64,000 bases of DNA, from NCBI GenBank assembly GCA_015847255.1, contig JADLZK010007812.1:47368-111367 (forward strand), written 5' to 3'. The stretch is from Hyparrhenia diplandra. Its lineage: Eukaryota; Streptophyta; Magnoliopsida; Poales; Poaceae. The notes beneath the pieces were generated by a model. It was not told where the DNA came from and made no database searches. It saw only the letters and a program-made list of their open reading frames with translations. The translations under genes were made by a program, and so were the position numbers. Shown piece by piece: positions 11,401 to 22,046 of the stretch. The first letter of the stretch is position 1. Each line of letters opens with the position of its first letter.

Positions 11401-12773
11401 CAATGCTCGCATTGCATTCCGTGCAGCTCTGATATCGAAATAAGATATCATTACAAAGCCCCTGTGCTTTGTTGCAGTGTAAAGGGTCCTGATATCCCCA
11501 TATTGCTGAAACAACAATAGACCAGAATGAGGTTCAACTTTTCAGTAGCAGAGGCATTGAATGTGAGAATGGCACGACCGTGAGCTTATACCATATAATT
11601 CTAATACATGAAGGTGTCAAAATCATAAATTCTATGCATATATTTACAATCACTGCAGTTAATACCTCAAACAAAGATCGTAGTTCAGAGTCCTCGACGT
11701 TGCTATTGATGTTCCTTACAAACAAGGTCCTAGAAGGGTGCTCCCCAAATGGATGCTCCCCAGCCACAGTTCCTACAGTGCTTGGGACACCAAAATGGGT
11801 TGATGCCATTACCTCTAGCTCCATCAACAATACTTGAATTTGCAAAACTAACTGTGATGCTCTCCACAGGGTCAATGTCCAGCTCCATGCCCCTCCATTG
11901 CCAAAGACATCAAACTCCTCCAATTCCTCGGTGGTACTTGTCTGCCCAACAGGCTCAGCCTCATCCGTTATCCCCCGCAAAAAAACTCATCTTCATCAGG
12001 CAACAAGTCATCTATCTGTCGAAGGTCAAAATCAAACTTGTAGTCCTTCTCATCAGGATCATCAGCAAGCACTTTCATTTTTGGCGAAGTGTCATCCATT
12101 GATGGGGTACCATGAGCAGAATCAGAAAAGATCACTGAAAGAAATGGCAGGAGATGTCATCAGGAACTCATTGGTAGATTTTGTGAGGTTTCTGATGCAT
12201 CAGATATGAGATAAATTGAGAGAAACAGGGGCATGACTACTGAACAATTTATAGGAATTAATTAATTGCCCTATCTCCCTCTCACGCATTTAGTTTGCAT
12301 AACTACCATTCCCTGGCATCCGTTGGTGAATTCCTCATAGCCAGCAAATCATGTTCCAGCATGACATAACAAACATACTCAATGGAAGTAACCATGCAGA
12401 GCATGTAAGCATATGGCTAGAAACTTAGTACGGTTCAAGTGTTACATTATGAATATCAGAAATATGGGAAGCAGAGCACATACACTTTTCATGAGGAAGC
12501 ACCGGCAGTGAGGTTGAGAAGAGGCTTGTATCACCGAAACCAGCACGAGCATTGAGCAGCGGTGGCAGAGGGCTCCTCCAAGGGTTGTTGTTTGCGGCCA
12601 TCTGCCGTGACTTTGAGGCGGCAGGCACCGCAAGACCTGATGCATACAATCTTACAAAGTTAGAGCAATGCATTGTGAAAGTAAAACACAGGCAGAAGGC
12701 ATCAAGCAGTAGGAAGGTGGAATGCGTGATAGATACGACCTGGTGGATTGAAATAATCTGACGATCGATCCAT
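8415..12773 (-). CDS. MEI2-like (AML/OML type) RNA-binding protein
   Basis: Plant homologue of fission yeast Mei2, a three-RRM RNA-binding protein linked to meiosis and meristem activity. CDS exons on the minus strand: 12740-12773, 12484-12636, 11666-12134, 11347-11505, 11148-11264, 10911-11062, 10346-10440, 9338-10239, 9162-9246, 8986-9054, 8648-8828, 8415-8543. RRM1 starts at SRTLFVRNINSNVEDSELRS (about residue 199), RRM2 at GTLVIFNLDP, and the diagnostic C-terminal Mei2 RRM spans RTTLMIKNIPNKYTSKMLL to NKCNVGYAFINM and KRCRPILFNP. All introns are GT-AG. Six homopolymer indels break the frame: plus-strand runs at 8786-8789, 10046-10048, 11792-11795, 11890-11893, 11972-11976 and 11979-11985. 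Allowing for them balances every exon phase and gives about 846 aa, normal for the family. A noncoding 5' exon probably lies near 13461-13700. Which OML paralogue this is cannot be decided here. Confidence 0.9.
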
Positions 12774-12787
12774 TACAGCATTCGCAT
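12773..12787 (-). promoter_or_regulatory. Four-codon uORF overlapping the MEI2-like start codon
   Basis: In the 5' leader, ATG CGA ATG CTG TAA runs from 12787 to 12773. Its stop shares one base with the main ATG (TAATG). Such stop-start overlaps can permit termination-reinitiation or lower main-frame translation. A 5' UTR intron acceptor (CCTGCAG) lies just upstream, so the uORF should remain in the spliced mRNA. Confidence 0.6.
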
Positions 12788-13460
12788 TGGGCGGCAGATA
12801 CCTGCAGGATCAAACAAAAAGGGTTGAGCCATATCATCATCATCTGTCATTTACTCATTTTTTTAGGGGCAGGGTGGGCCAGAGAGTGAGTTGATTGTGC
12901 AACTGGTGGACGGACACGGCAATCTGAGAAGAGTAAGGTGGGTAGTTGCAATCTGCCGATTGAAACGAAGTATGATCCATCTAAGATGAAAAGGAGGTTT
13001 TTTTTATTATTACGTAGTATTTTGTTTGGCAGACGAGATAGTCAAACATGCAAGGTGTTGGAATTGGATAGACGCAACAAAGTTTGACCCAGAAATAGCG
13101 ATGAGGAAGACGGAAGCAATCCATCGAATCGCAGCTCCAATCTCTCTGTCAACGGTGCTTGGTCCGGCGGGGTGCGATGAATCTAGACACACAGGCACGA
13201 GTGCGGCAGGGGAAAAATCCTGCCGGTAGCGGCAAGGAAGTGAAGGATTAGGAGCGGAACCGAACCGAACCCAACCCAACCCAACCGAGGAGAAGTGGAG
13301 TAGTCACTGAAGCTGACAAGGAAGGATGAAGGATTGCGGGGGAGAAGCCCCAAGAGAGAGAGGGTTGACAATCGGTAGATAGAGCAAAATCTCATCACGT
13401 GTGCATCATCTTCATCATCAGAAAGGAAAAAAGAGAAGAGCCTGAAGACGGATAACTCAC

Positions 13461-13736
13461 CAGACCAGACCAGACCAGAGGCGGAACCCTAACACTTGAA
13501 GTGGGAGAAGCCGAAATCAATCGCCCTTTGTCAGCGGCGGCGGACTGCGATGATGTCGGCGGCGGACGAGGGAGAGGCGCTGCGGCGGGCCCAAATCAAT
13601 CGCCCTCGCGGTTGCTGCCCGTCGGTCGATTGATTGATTGTCCCTCCTCCCCTAGTCCTAGTCCCCTACTAGAGAAGTTTTGTGCTTCCGACTTGTTTTG
13701 GCCAGGCCTCCGCCTCAGGGAGTGGAGTTTTATAAA
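13461..13736 (-). promoter_or_regulatory. Predicted 5' noncoding exon and TATA box of the MEI2-like gene
   Basis: A strong donor (GGTCTG|GTGAGT) at 13461/13460 on the minus strand fits a 5' UTR exon spliced to the acceptor just upstream of the start codon (intron about 670 bp). A TATAAAA match lies at about 13727-13736, 25-35 bases upstream of the likely transcription start near 13700. This is prediction only. Confidence 0.45.
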
Positions 13737-14219
13737 GAAACCGGCAACAAGACGACCGACGAGACACACCACCACAAGCAATTTCTCTCGCCTCGCCTCT
13801 CCTGCCTCTGCCTCCTCTTCCTCCTCCACGGCAGCAGCTGCTACAAGCAATTGCAGTCCAGTTTCTAGTTTCTGATGGTCTGGTTAACATACACACTATA
13901 TTTGTATATATACATGATGATATTATTATTATATATGATGATGAGTATATAGGGAGGGAGACGACAGACCAGATGAGGCCAAGAAATAAGATATTTTTAA
14001 ATAAATAAAATAATAAATAGTATATATATATATATATAGTAATATTATAATCCGATCCACTGATTATCCCTGAGTGAACCCACCAAAAACGGAAAGAGAG
14101 GAGGAGGAAAAAAAAAAAATCCATCCATCAGAGTGGTGGATAGCGACATCCAGCTATGATGATTGGTGTGAGCCTGGACCGGCAGCAGCAGTAGGAGCGG
14201 GCGCCCGCGTTTTCCTCAA

Positions 14220-14411
14220 TCTCACGTGCGCCCTCCACCTCCTCTCCTGCTGTACGAGCATGACACGTGGGTCCCGCGTCAGACGGAGCCTCACGTGTCA
14301 GTGGGTGAACGGGTGTCCCGCTCCGTCGTCGGACGGACCTGGTCGACAAGTGGAGGCCCCACGCGCGCAGCCAAAGCCAAGTGGGTCACACCTGTCAGTG
14401 ACACCGACGTC
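14220..14411. promoter_or_regulatory. Cluster of ACGT-core (G-box/ABRE-like) motifs
   Basis: Within 190 bases this GC-rich block contains TCACGTGCG, ACACGTGGGTCCC, TCACGTGTCAG and CCGACGTCATTT. The first three contain the CACGTG palindrome, the core bound by plant bZIP and bHLH factors. It lies 500-700 bases upstream of the predicted MEI2-like promoter and is the only strongly GC-rich part of a 4-kb AT-rich interval. Confidence 0.5.
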
Positions 14412-14885
14412 ATTTAAGCTAATCTAATCTGTCCCTTGCTATCTATAGCTGGATTGGAGTGGCGGTTGGCGTCCGCTCCTCCCTCCCTCCTCCTCGAGTG
14501 GTGGGTGATGCCAAGCCTAATCCCGATGCATATGCATTTCAAATTCAATAAATTAATTAATCCACTCATCCACTACATCCCTTCTATTTTAACATATATA
14601 AGCAACCATGGATTCAACGCCTTCAAAATTGGACCGGAATTTAACCAAATTTCTACCAAATATTATTCACATTTGTGACTTTAAATTAATTTATTAAAAA
14701 ACTACCGGCGTAATGAATTTAAAGAGATTTATTTGGTAGCATAAATATTGATTTTTTTATGTATAATTAATCAAACTTAAAATACTAAACCCACGGGGCG
14801 TATGCTAGAATTGCAAGGGGGGGGGAGCCAAGAGGAGACTACTAGATATTTTTCTATTTTAACTTTATAATAAGTTACTTTGTTT

Positions 14886-15700
14886 TTTTCCTAAATACAC
14901 ATATTTTTTTTTACCTAGGTACTGCCTGTGTGTAGAAACGTGGCAAAAATTATGTAGTTAGAAAAGACGAAATGAAAATTTATATTCTTATTTGAATATG
15001 GAAAATATTTGGCCAATTTTTAAATGGTTTTTTTATATATGCCAAATTAGGTATATATTGTACGCACTCTCATTCTAAATCATGTGATATTTTAGACTTA
15101 AGATAGATACAAAACCTTTTGCCATGCAATTCAATATACACTGCCTACATACATAGTAGAAATCAAGACCAGAGCCAACCCATTTTTGTGTTGTCACATG
15201 ACACCAATGATGTTTTTTTCCCTGCATTATAGCACACAAACTTACCCGCGATGCCATTATAGACATAACGTGTTGTTTCTTTTTTTTTCCCGCCCTAAAT
15301 AAATACACATATTCTTCTTTACCTAGGTAATGTCTTTGTGTGTAGACACGTGCAAAAAATTATGTACTTAGAAAAGACGAAATAGGACTTTATATTTCTG
15401 CTGAATATGAAAAATATATGGTAAAAAAATATTTATTTATATATGTCAAATTTTTTATATATTGTGTGTGGACTCTCATCCTAAATCATGTGATATTTTT
15501 TTTTTTTGCTTTTCTAGATACAAAACCTTTTGTCATGCACTTCAATATGCACTGCCTACATACATAGTAAGAAATCAGGTCCAAATCCAACCCATTTTTA
15601 TATTGTCACATGACATCAATGATGTTTTCGTTTGCATTAGCACACAAACTTACCCATGATGCCATTATAGACATCACGTTTTGTTTTCTTCTTCTTTTTC
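14886..15700 (+). repeat. Two-copy tandem duplication, unit about 410 bp
   Basis: Unit 1 (about 14886-15296) and unit 2 (about 15297-15700) share ordered blocks: ACACATATT..TTTACCTAGGTA, TTAGAAAAGACGAAAT, CTAAATCATGTGATATTTT, GATACAAAACCTTTTG, ACTGCCTACATACATAGTA, TTGTCACATGACA and GATGCCATTATAGACAT. Identity is roughly 80-85% by eye, with small indels. No coding potential was found. Confidence 0.8.
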
Positions 15701-16328
15701 CCGCCTACCAAGCTTATCTCCGTTCGTCGTGTCTTTGCCACCACAATATAATTTTGGTGGAGTTAGATTTAAAAATCCGAGCAATGTGCATGTTTTGCAA
15801 CTGCAAGATTTTTGTGACATATTGGGCAGATATATGGTAAAAATTAGCCATTATCATTTTTTTTTTTTTTTTTGTGTGTGTGTGGATACAACCCACTATC
15901 ATAATTTTTTTGAGTAAACTCACTAAAATATATTAATATAGCTCCGTGCCAGAGCAACCGCCTTCTCCCTAAAAAAACCTAGCAGACACACCTCACTAAT
16001 TAAGTTCTCTAAGACTATCATCCACCAACCGTCGTGGATGGTTGTCACTATCATGATCCCTACAAAATAATGACCTATGTTAATGTTATGGCTCTTGTCC
16101 CCTAGGTGTCATTTTGTAGGGCATGCAAGTGAAGCACAATAAGTAACCAAACCTTGTATCTTGAAAAAAAAAAATTAATTAGCTTCATATGATATATATT
16201 TTTTGTTACATGGAAATTATATCATTACATGCATATTTGAAACCTAAATTATATCATTACATTCACATTTCAAACATATCATCATTATCCTTTGATTGCT
16301 ATAAAAATTATAGCATGCAAGAAATTAA

Positions 16329-16561
16329 GGACCCATTTGGCACAACTCTAGCTCCTAATTAAGATATACGTTGGATCTATAGTTTGTAGACTAGTAAAAT
16401 TGTTTAAATATTTTTTTATTTAATCTAAAATATATATGTAAATGCACTTAACATGTTTGTAGCTTTAGATCCATGATTTCCTAGAGCCATAGATCATAGA
16501 TGATCGACTCTAGGAAACCTACAAATTTCATAGAGCTATTATTACTCTGCTAAACAGGGCC
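16329..16561. mobile_element. Tourist-like MITE
   Basis: This 233-bp element starts GGACCCATTTGGCACAACTC and ends GCTAAACAGGGCC. The ends are imperfect inverted repeats of the GGGCCTGTTTGGCA type common in rice. TAA flanks both ends (16326-16328 and 16562-16564). An internal palindromic part (AGATCATAGATGATC) is present. Confidence 0.7.
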
Positions 16562-16941
16562 TAAATGTTAAATTCTATATTTGAAGACCCATGACAACTC
16601 AAAAACATGTAAGTATGTTTAAAAATGGAGGAATTAGTATAATGATATATAAATTGTAAGTACTTCTATTAAGCAATGCAAGCATAATAAAATGTACCTG
16701 ATTTGATTTAGTCAGCCACTGCATGACGATTACATACAGATCTATCCTCAGGAAAGGGGAGGCCAATATAAATTTTTGATGTGACTTGTTGCACTTGGCT
16801 CTCTACATCCTGTACCTGTTCATTGCTACAGCTGACTGTCTAGCACACGATAGATTGCTTAATCAATTGACTAACTCACTAATTTTTTTTTCTCTCGCTA
16901 TCCAATCCAGTCACTCCCTGATACGTCACAACACTAGCATC

Positions 16942-17520
16942 GGGTTGCTCGAATCGTGCCAACTCTGATCACTCGTATCCTATCTTGCTTTGCAAGCATC
17001 TATGTATCATCATCACATTGCATTGTGTATGTACACCTCTCTTCTTAGTTATGGCTAAATTAGGGCTTAAAGTTTACTCCTTTGTTTTGAATGCCAAATA
17101 GGAGGAAGCTAAATATGGGGTTACATATATTATTAGCTTATTGTTATGATTAACCTATGGTTAAACAATTATCACTGTTGGTCCTATTTTTTTTTTTAAT
17201 TAGGACGAATTGTTCGTCCTAACTGTTAGTGATCAGAGTTGGCAAGCAACCAAATGCAAGCCAGTGCATTATGATTAACCTATGTAAGTTTAACCCTTGA
17301 AAAAAAAAATTCTTCTGGGGTTACAAATATTATTTGATTATTGTTATGATTAACCTATGGTTAAACAATTTCACTGTTGGTCCTTCAAAAAAAAAAAAAA
17401 AAAATTAGGACGAATTGTTCGTCCTAAGTGATTAGTGATCAGAGTTGGCAAACAACCAAATGCAAGCCAGTGCATTATGATCCAAACCTCCAATAAGTTT
17501 AACCCTTGAGTTTGGGTATT
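16942..17520. repeat. Foldback repeat with a 199-bp tandem duplication
   Basis: The arm GGTTGCT(CGAATCG)TGCCAACTCTGATCACT at 16942-16973 is matched in inverted orientation at 17228-17251 and again at 17434-17457. The right side is tandemly duplicated with a spacing of 199 bp (GGGGTTACA at 17118 and 17317). Each unit also holds a perfect 10-bp palindrome, TTAGGACGAA-TTG-TTCGTCCTAA (17200-17222 and 17405-17427). This looks like a foldback or MITE-type element whose right half was duplicated. Confidence 0.65.
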
Positions 17521-18548
17521 CTTCTTCCCCTGAAAAACGCATTTGATTAGGTGTCTCTTTTCCCAAAATGTATAAACATTTTGCCGGCCGTCTTCAAAAA
17601 AAAATTTTTGCCGGCCGTTTTTTAACAAATTGATTTAAAAATCAAAGTCACCTCAAACAGTAATACCGCGGTCTGTCCGCGTCACAGTTCCAAACTTCCA
17701 ATAAACTTACTATATCTTAGCATTCGCTACACGACGAATTCTATCCATCGATGCGACAATTTGCTCGCCTCACAAACCTGTTCCTACTACTTTATTTATT
17801 TAGTATTATATTATTGGTCCAGTCAAGTTTATATTATACTACGTGCTATATGTATAAATGTATAGTTTTGCTTAGTAATAGGACAGGGTTGCCAATCAGC
17901 AATGCAATCAGAAGATAAATCACCCAACAACCAACACATGGCCCACACCACTAGCGTACCACATCAGCCGCCTGTCCCTGTCCGCTAAAAGCTTCAGAAA
18001 CTGATAGCAGGAGACACTGAAGCAAAGCTCCAGAAACCCACAGCCATGCATTTGTGATTTACCTGCCTGCCCCCAATAGTTAAGCTGATAAATATCATCT
18101 ATTCTATGTATCAGGAATTCAGGGTGAGAATGATGCAGGTATATATCGCATTCCATCCATCATCCCCTTTCCGGCCTGTCCATTCCTGACGAGTCATATT
18201 GACTCCACATTGCATCATCAACATCACTGCATCTAGGAGTCCAAGCATGCACATCAGTTGGTCCTCTGTACACATGTATGTAACCTGTCATTTATTCCCA
18301 TGCTATTGCTTGCTTCTGTACGTTATGGTTATGCACACTAGTGACTAGTACATTCTACAGACTACAGAGCTAGCATTACAGCTGAATACCCAAGAGCCAG
18401 CAGAGTCTTGTAATGTATGATTCATTCTGCCTCTCTCTTTCGACCAAGATTTATTCTGCCTTATTCTACTTCTACACAGCACATCTTTTAAACTAGTGGA
18501 ATACACACGCGAGGAGGATCTCGGAGGCTGCTGCAGTAAGCCAGGTAG

Positions 18549-20994
18549 CTACTCTTTCTCATCCGCGCCAGCAGCAGGTTCAGTGAATCCACCATTGTCA
18601 TATGAAAAGTGAGACTTCAATCCAATCCAGCACTGGTAGTAATCGAGGTCACGACACGGGGAATCCAGAGCCCATCGACACACTCGAGGGATAAGCGAAG
18701 ACTCAAACATGAACGCCAACGTACCACTGAGCCTGAATGGCTCATTGGCACCAGCACGGCTGATTGTCGCCTCATACGTCTTGGTGTCTGGCCCATGTGG
18801 CGTCATGCAGCTGTGTAGACTGGCGCCTCCAGGAAGGAAGCCATCAGCCTTAGCCTGCACATGTTCACGAACACAGACCGCAATCTTTGTGAAACCTGAT
18901 CTTCATGACTGATGTTGCATTCCAAATGCCAGAGAGAGCCATTCATCTGGTTGGTTCCTCTTACCTCATATATCCCATAAATGAGCCCCATGAATTCGCT
19001 CATGCAGTTGCGGTGATAGTACGGAGGGCGGAATGTATTTTCAGCAACCAGCCATCTAGGTGGGAATATTACAAAATCAAGCAATGCGACGCCAGGCTTA
19101 TCAGTTGGCGCAGTTAGAACTGCAAATCAGTTGAGCAAAGCATAGGAGGCACAGAATGGTTAGTGGTGGGACTGAAGATGCAGTGAATTCCACACAAATT
19201 GAATCCTGCCGTGAAAATCAGTTACCTGTGTTTATTGATGGGTCACCGTGATCAAAGAGGACAGTATTGAATGGACAGAACTTACTCAGATCATACTGGC
19301 AGGAAACAGAATGGAGTCAAGAAACAAGATGGCGCACATTGTAATGACAAGTGAAAAGGACTCAGGGTACAATGGATACCTTGTAAGGGACATAATTCCC
19401 ATGCCACGCGACCACATTGAATGGAGAGAAATCCTGCGTGGCAGTGAACAGCTCGCCACCATACTTCTGCACTATTGTGTATCCAGGGTGGTGGTCCTGC
19501 TCAAACCATGCTGTGGGGGAAAGAAAATCCCTGGGTGAAGCCAAGCCATTGGCACCTGCACACACAGTCAGAGTTCGGTATACTCTTTTGGATTCTCAGT
19601 GTGATGACAATGGAGAAGGGAAACGGGCACCATTACCAATTGGGCCGAGATCAGGGAGCTGAAAATGGGCGCCGAAGATCTCAGAGACATAGCCACGGGA
19701 GGGGCCATCCGGCAAGTCAACAGCAAAGCGGAAACCTTGAGGAATCACGACGATCTCGCCGGGTGAAACGAGCAGCTTTCCGCATTCGGTGGTGATCAAT
19801 AACCCTGGGCTTGTAAGAACATGGCAGATAGTGAACGTGTGCTTTAAGGTTATGATTTCCACTTGCACAGAGAAAGAGAAGGTAAGCGCTGCTGCCGCTG
19901 CTGAATAGACATTCCACCAAAACTAAATACGCAACAGCGATGGGGCAACCATTGCTTTTGGCTTTGAAATCGTGGAGATATGATGGTAATAATAAAGGCA
20001 GGATGGAAGGACATGGAGTGGGCACAGCACAGGTGGAACACTGAAAGCGACGCCAACAAGACATTTAATTTGTTTTGTGAGGAGCAACAGAAGCATGTGA
20101 TGTGATCACTAGTCTAGTGAAGTAGTGGTAGTTGAATTGTCTGGTGACAAAAGAGCATGTGAAATTTGAAGCAAAGGAATTTGTAGTTCAAGTGTTAGCT
20201 GACAGACACTAGATCGAGGAGCAGAGGTTCAGAAGAATGTAGTAACGAGAATGGGATCCTTGGTGGTGGTGATGGAAGAACTTACTTCCTTGCTGGGGAA
20301 CAATGAGGAAGTCACCGTCGGCATTGCAGAAGGCGCATCCATCCATGGACTTGTTAGCGGCGTACCTAGGTTAAGTGAAACAAATTGTTTCTCAATACTA
20401 GCTAAGCTACTACTAGTTGGTTGTAATAATTAATAATAAGAGTAAGAGGAAGCGGACATGTGGATTGCGTATCCGTGCCGGAGGCAAGAGCTGCCGGCGC
20501 CGCAGACGGTGTAGAGGCCGTCGATGAAGTGGAGGCCCGGGTGGAGGGGCACGTCGGCGGGCCTCCAGCGCAGCTGCGTGGGCGTGGCGACGGTGGTGGC
20601 GCGGTCGAACTCGCCGACGAGGCGCTCGTTGGTGGGCTTCCGCGGGTAGAAGGGCTCGTGGGTCACCGACGGCTTGATCCGGTACAGCCACCTAAAGTTG
20701 CGGCGGGGGAGGAGCAAGCTGAATCCCAAACTGCAACCCAAACTGGAGTGGAAAGACAGATGGATGGACGTACGTGCGGAGGTTCCGGGCGCGCGGGGTG
20801 GTGAAGGAGGTGCCGGAGAGCTGCTCGGCGTAGAGCCCCAGCGGGCACACCAGCGGGCTGTTCTGCCCCACGGGGAGCGACCCCGGCACCGCCTCCGACG
20901 AGAAGCTGTTGCCCAGCCCCGAGAGGTAGCGCAGCTCGGGCTCGGGCTCGGGCTCAGGCGGCGCAGCCTCCTGCTCCTCCATCTCCATGGCCAT
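18549..20994 (-). CDS. HGO: Homogentisate 1,2-dioxygenase
   Basis: This iron-dependent ring-cleaving dioxygenase of tyrosine catabolism converts homogentisate to 4-maleylacetoacetate in the cytosol. It competes with tocopherol and plastoquinone synthesis for substrate. Minus-strand exons: 20774-20994, 20458-20691, 20286-20365, 19637-19804, 19380-19555, 19226-19295, 18965-19119, 18549-18854. All introns are GT-AG and the phases sum to an uninterrupted 469 aa. Conserved family blocks include LSGLGNSFSSEA, DGDFLIVPQQG, IPQGFRFAVDLPDG and AWHGNYVPYKYDL. The iron ligands of the human enzyme (His335, Glu341, His371) correspond to His352 and Glu358 in PPYYHRNCMSEFMG and His388 in MTPHGPD. The N-terminus carries a PEPEPEPE stretch encoded by a short repeat. 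It is one of only two fully intact multi-exon genes in the window. Confidence 0.96.
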
Positions 20995-22046
20995 TGCTGA
21001 TACTGATAGCAGCGCAGCGCAGCGAAGCGCAGAGCCGAGGATCCAATCCGAGGCTGCTTGCTGAGTTGTAACGACGACGCCCAGGCCAACAGCACATCAG
21101 CAGCAGCGAGCAGAGCAGACTAGTCGGAGACGGCACGGCAGAGCAGACTCAGCAGAGTGGTGGTTTATCCACTTCCGGACCGTCCGATCATCAGGGAAGC
21201 ATCGATTTCCTCAGCCGCTTTCGTTATCAGACACATTCTGAACCAGACAGCATCTGACCCAGTCGCATTGCTGCATCAGCCACACTTGAAATAGATAGAT
21301 CAGCAGGTAGCTCTTCCATCTATAAAAAACAAGCAATTACTACTACCTTCACAGCAAACATCTAGTACTGATTTATATTCATTCATTTACACAGCAGTCT
21401 CTCTGCTCTGAAAACAACAGCTTCCAAACTCTACTCTTTGCAACGGGACACACATTATGCCATGAGACTAACCTACTACCCCCCACGGTTACACCACTTC
21501 ATGTTACTTCTGTAAATGAACTGATCCTCACCAAACTCAACTGCAGTGAGTGGCTTAGTTGACTCTTCTATATCATGTCTCTGTTACATTGCCAACTTGA
21601 GATGACCATTCACATCGACTTCAGCCTCCACCAGCTACTTTCAAGATTTGAGTGCCACCACAAGGTTCAGTGGGGGAAAAAAAAGAATAGACCTCCAAAT
21701 ATTTGAGTGCCAACTTTTAACTTCTCTCCAAGAATCTTCTTTCTTCAGCCCAAACACCACTGGGAGCACTGACTCAACATCTGCATGCATTCCGCTTCCC
21801 TCTCCCTCTCTCTCTGAATGAAAAAGCTCACACAAAGTAGCCCAGAGTAACCAAACCAGCCCCCACCTAACATGCACCAAATCGCCTTTGGAAGGGAGGG
21901 ATTCATGGGTTTCACAGGGCACCGCATTTTGCTCATACACTTTGCATATATACATGGGATTTCATCTTGTGCTTTACATGCATCCGTAGCTCTTGCCAAG
22001 CCAGAGCCTGGATTTCTCTCCTCCTCATACAACAACACAAGCCATC
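20995..22046. promoter_or_regulatory. Divergent intergenic region between HGO and the GDSL gene
   Basis: About 1.05 kb separates the two divergent start codons, with no other gene. A TATA-like CATATATAC at 21945-21953 sits about 100 bases before the GDSL start codon. No clear TATA box was seen for HGO. A CT-rich run lies near 21798-21816. Confidence 0.5.

Larger units (their letters stand above)
13876..18548. other. Gene-free interval upstream of the MEI2-like gene and downstream of HGO
   Basis: No coding gene is supported over 4.7 kb. The interval contains an AT-rich tract (13900-14050), an ACGT-motif cluster, two tandem duplications, a Tourist-like MITE and a foldback repeat, listed separately. 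The part from 17521 to 18548 shows no repeats or genes I can identify, apart from the expected HGO 3' untranslated region near 18400-18548. Confidence 0.55.

Noticed and set aside
8415..12134. Programmed ribosomal frameshifting in the MEI2-like gene
   Set aside because: There are six shifts of both signs in unrelated homopolymers, and other genes show the same. Such a pattern is not a conserved recoding signal.
13501..13875. 124-codon plus-strand frame
   Set aside because: It lies on the predicted MEI2-like leader and promoter, is of low complexity (Ser/Ala-rich) and has no homology that I recognise.
20460..20804. Plus-strand open frame opposite HGO exons 1-2
   Set aside because: The minus strand encodes conserved HGO protein across an intron that this frame ignores.
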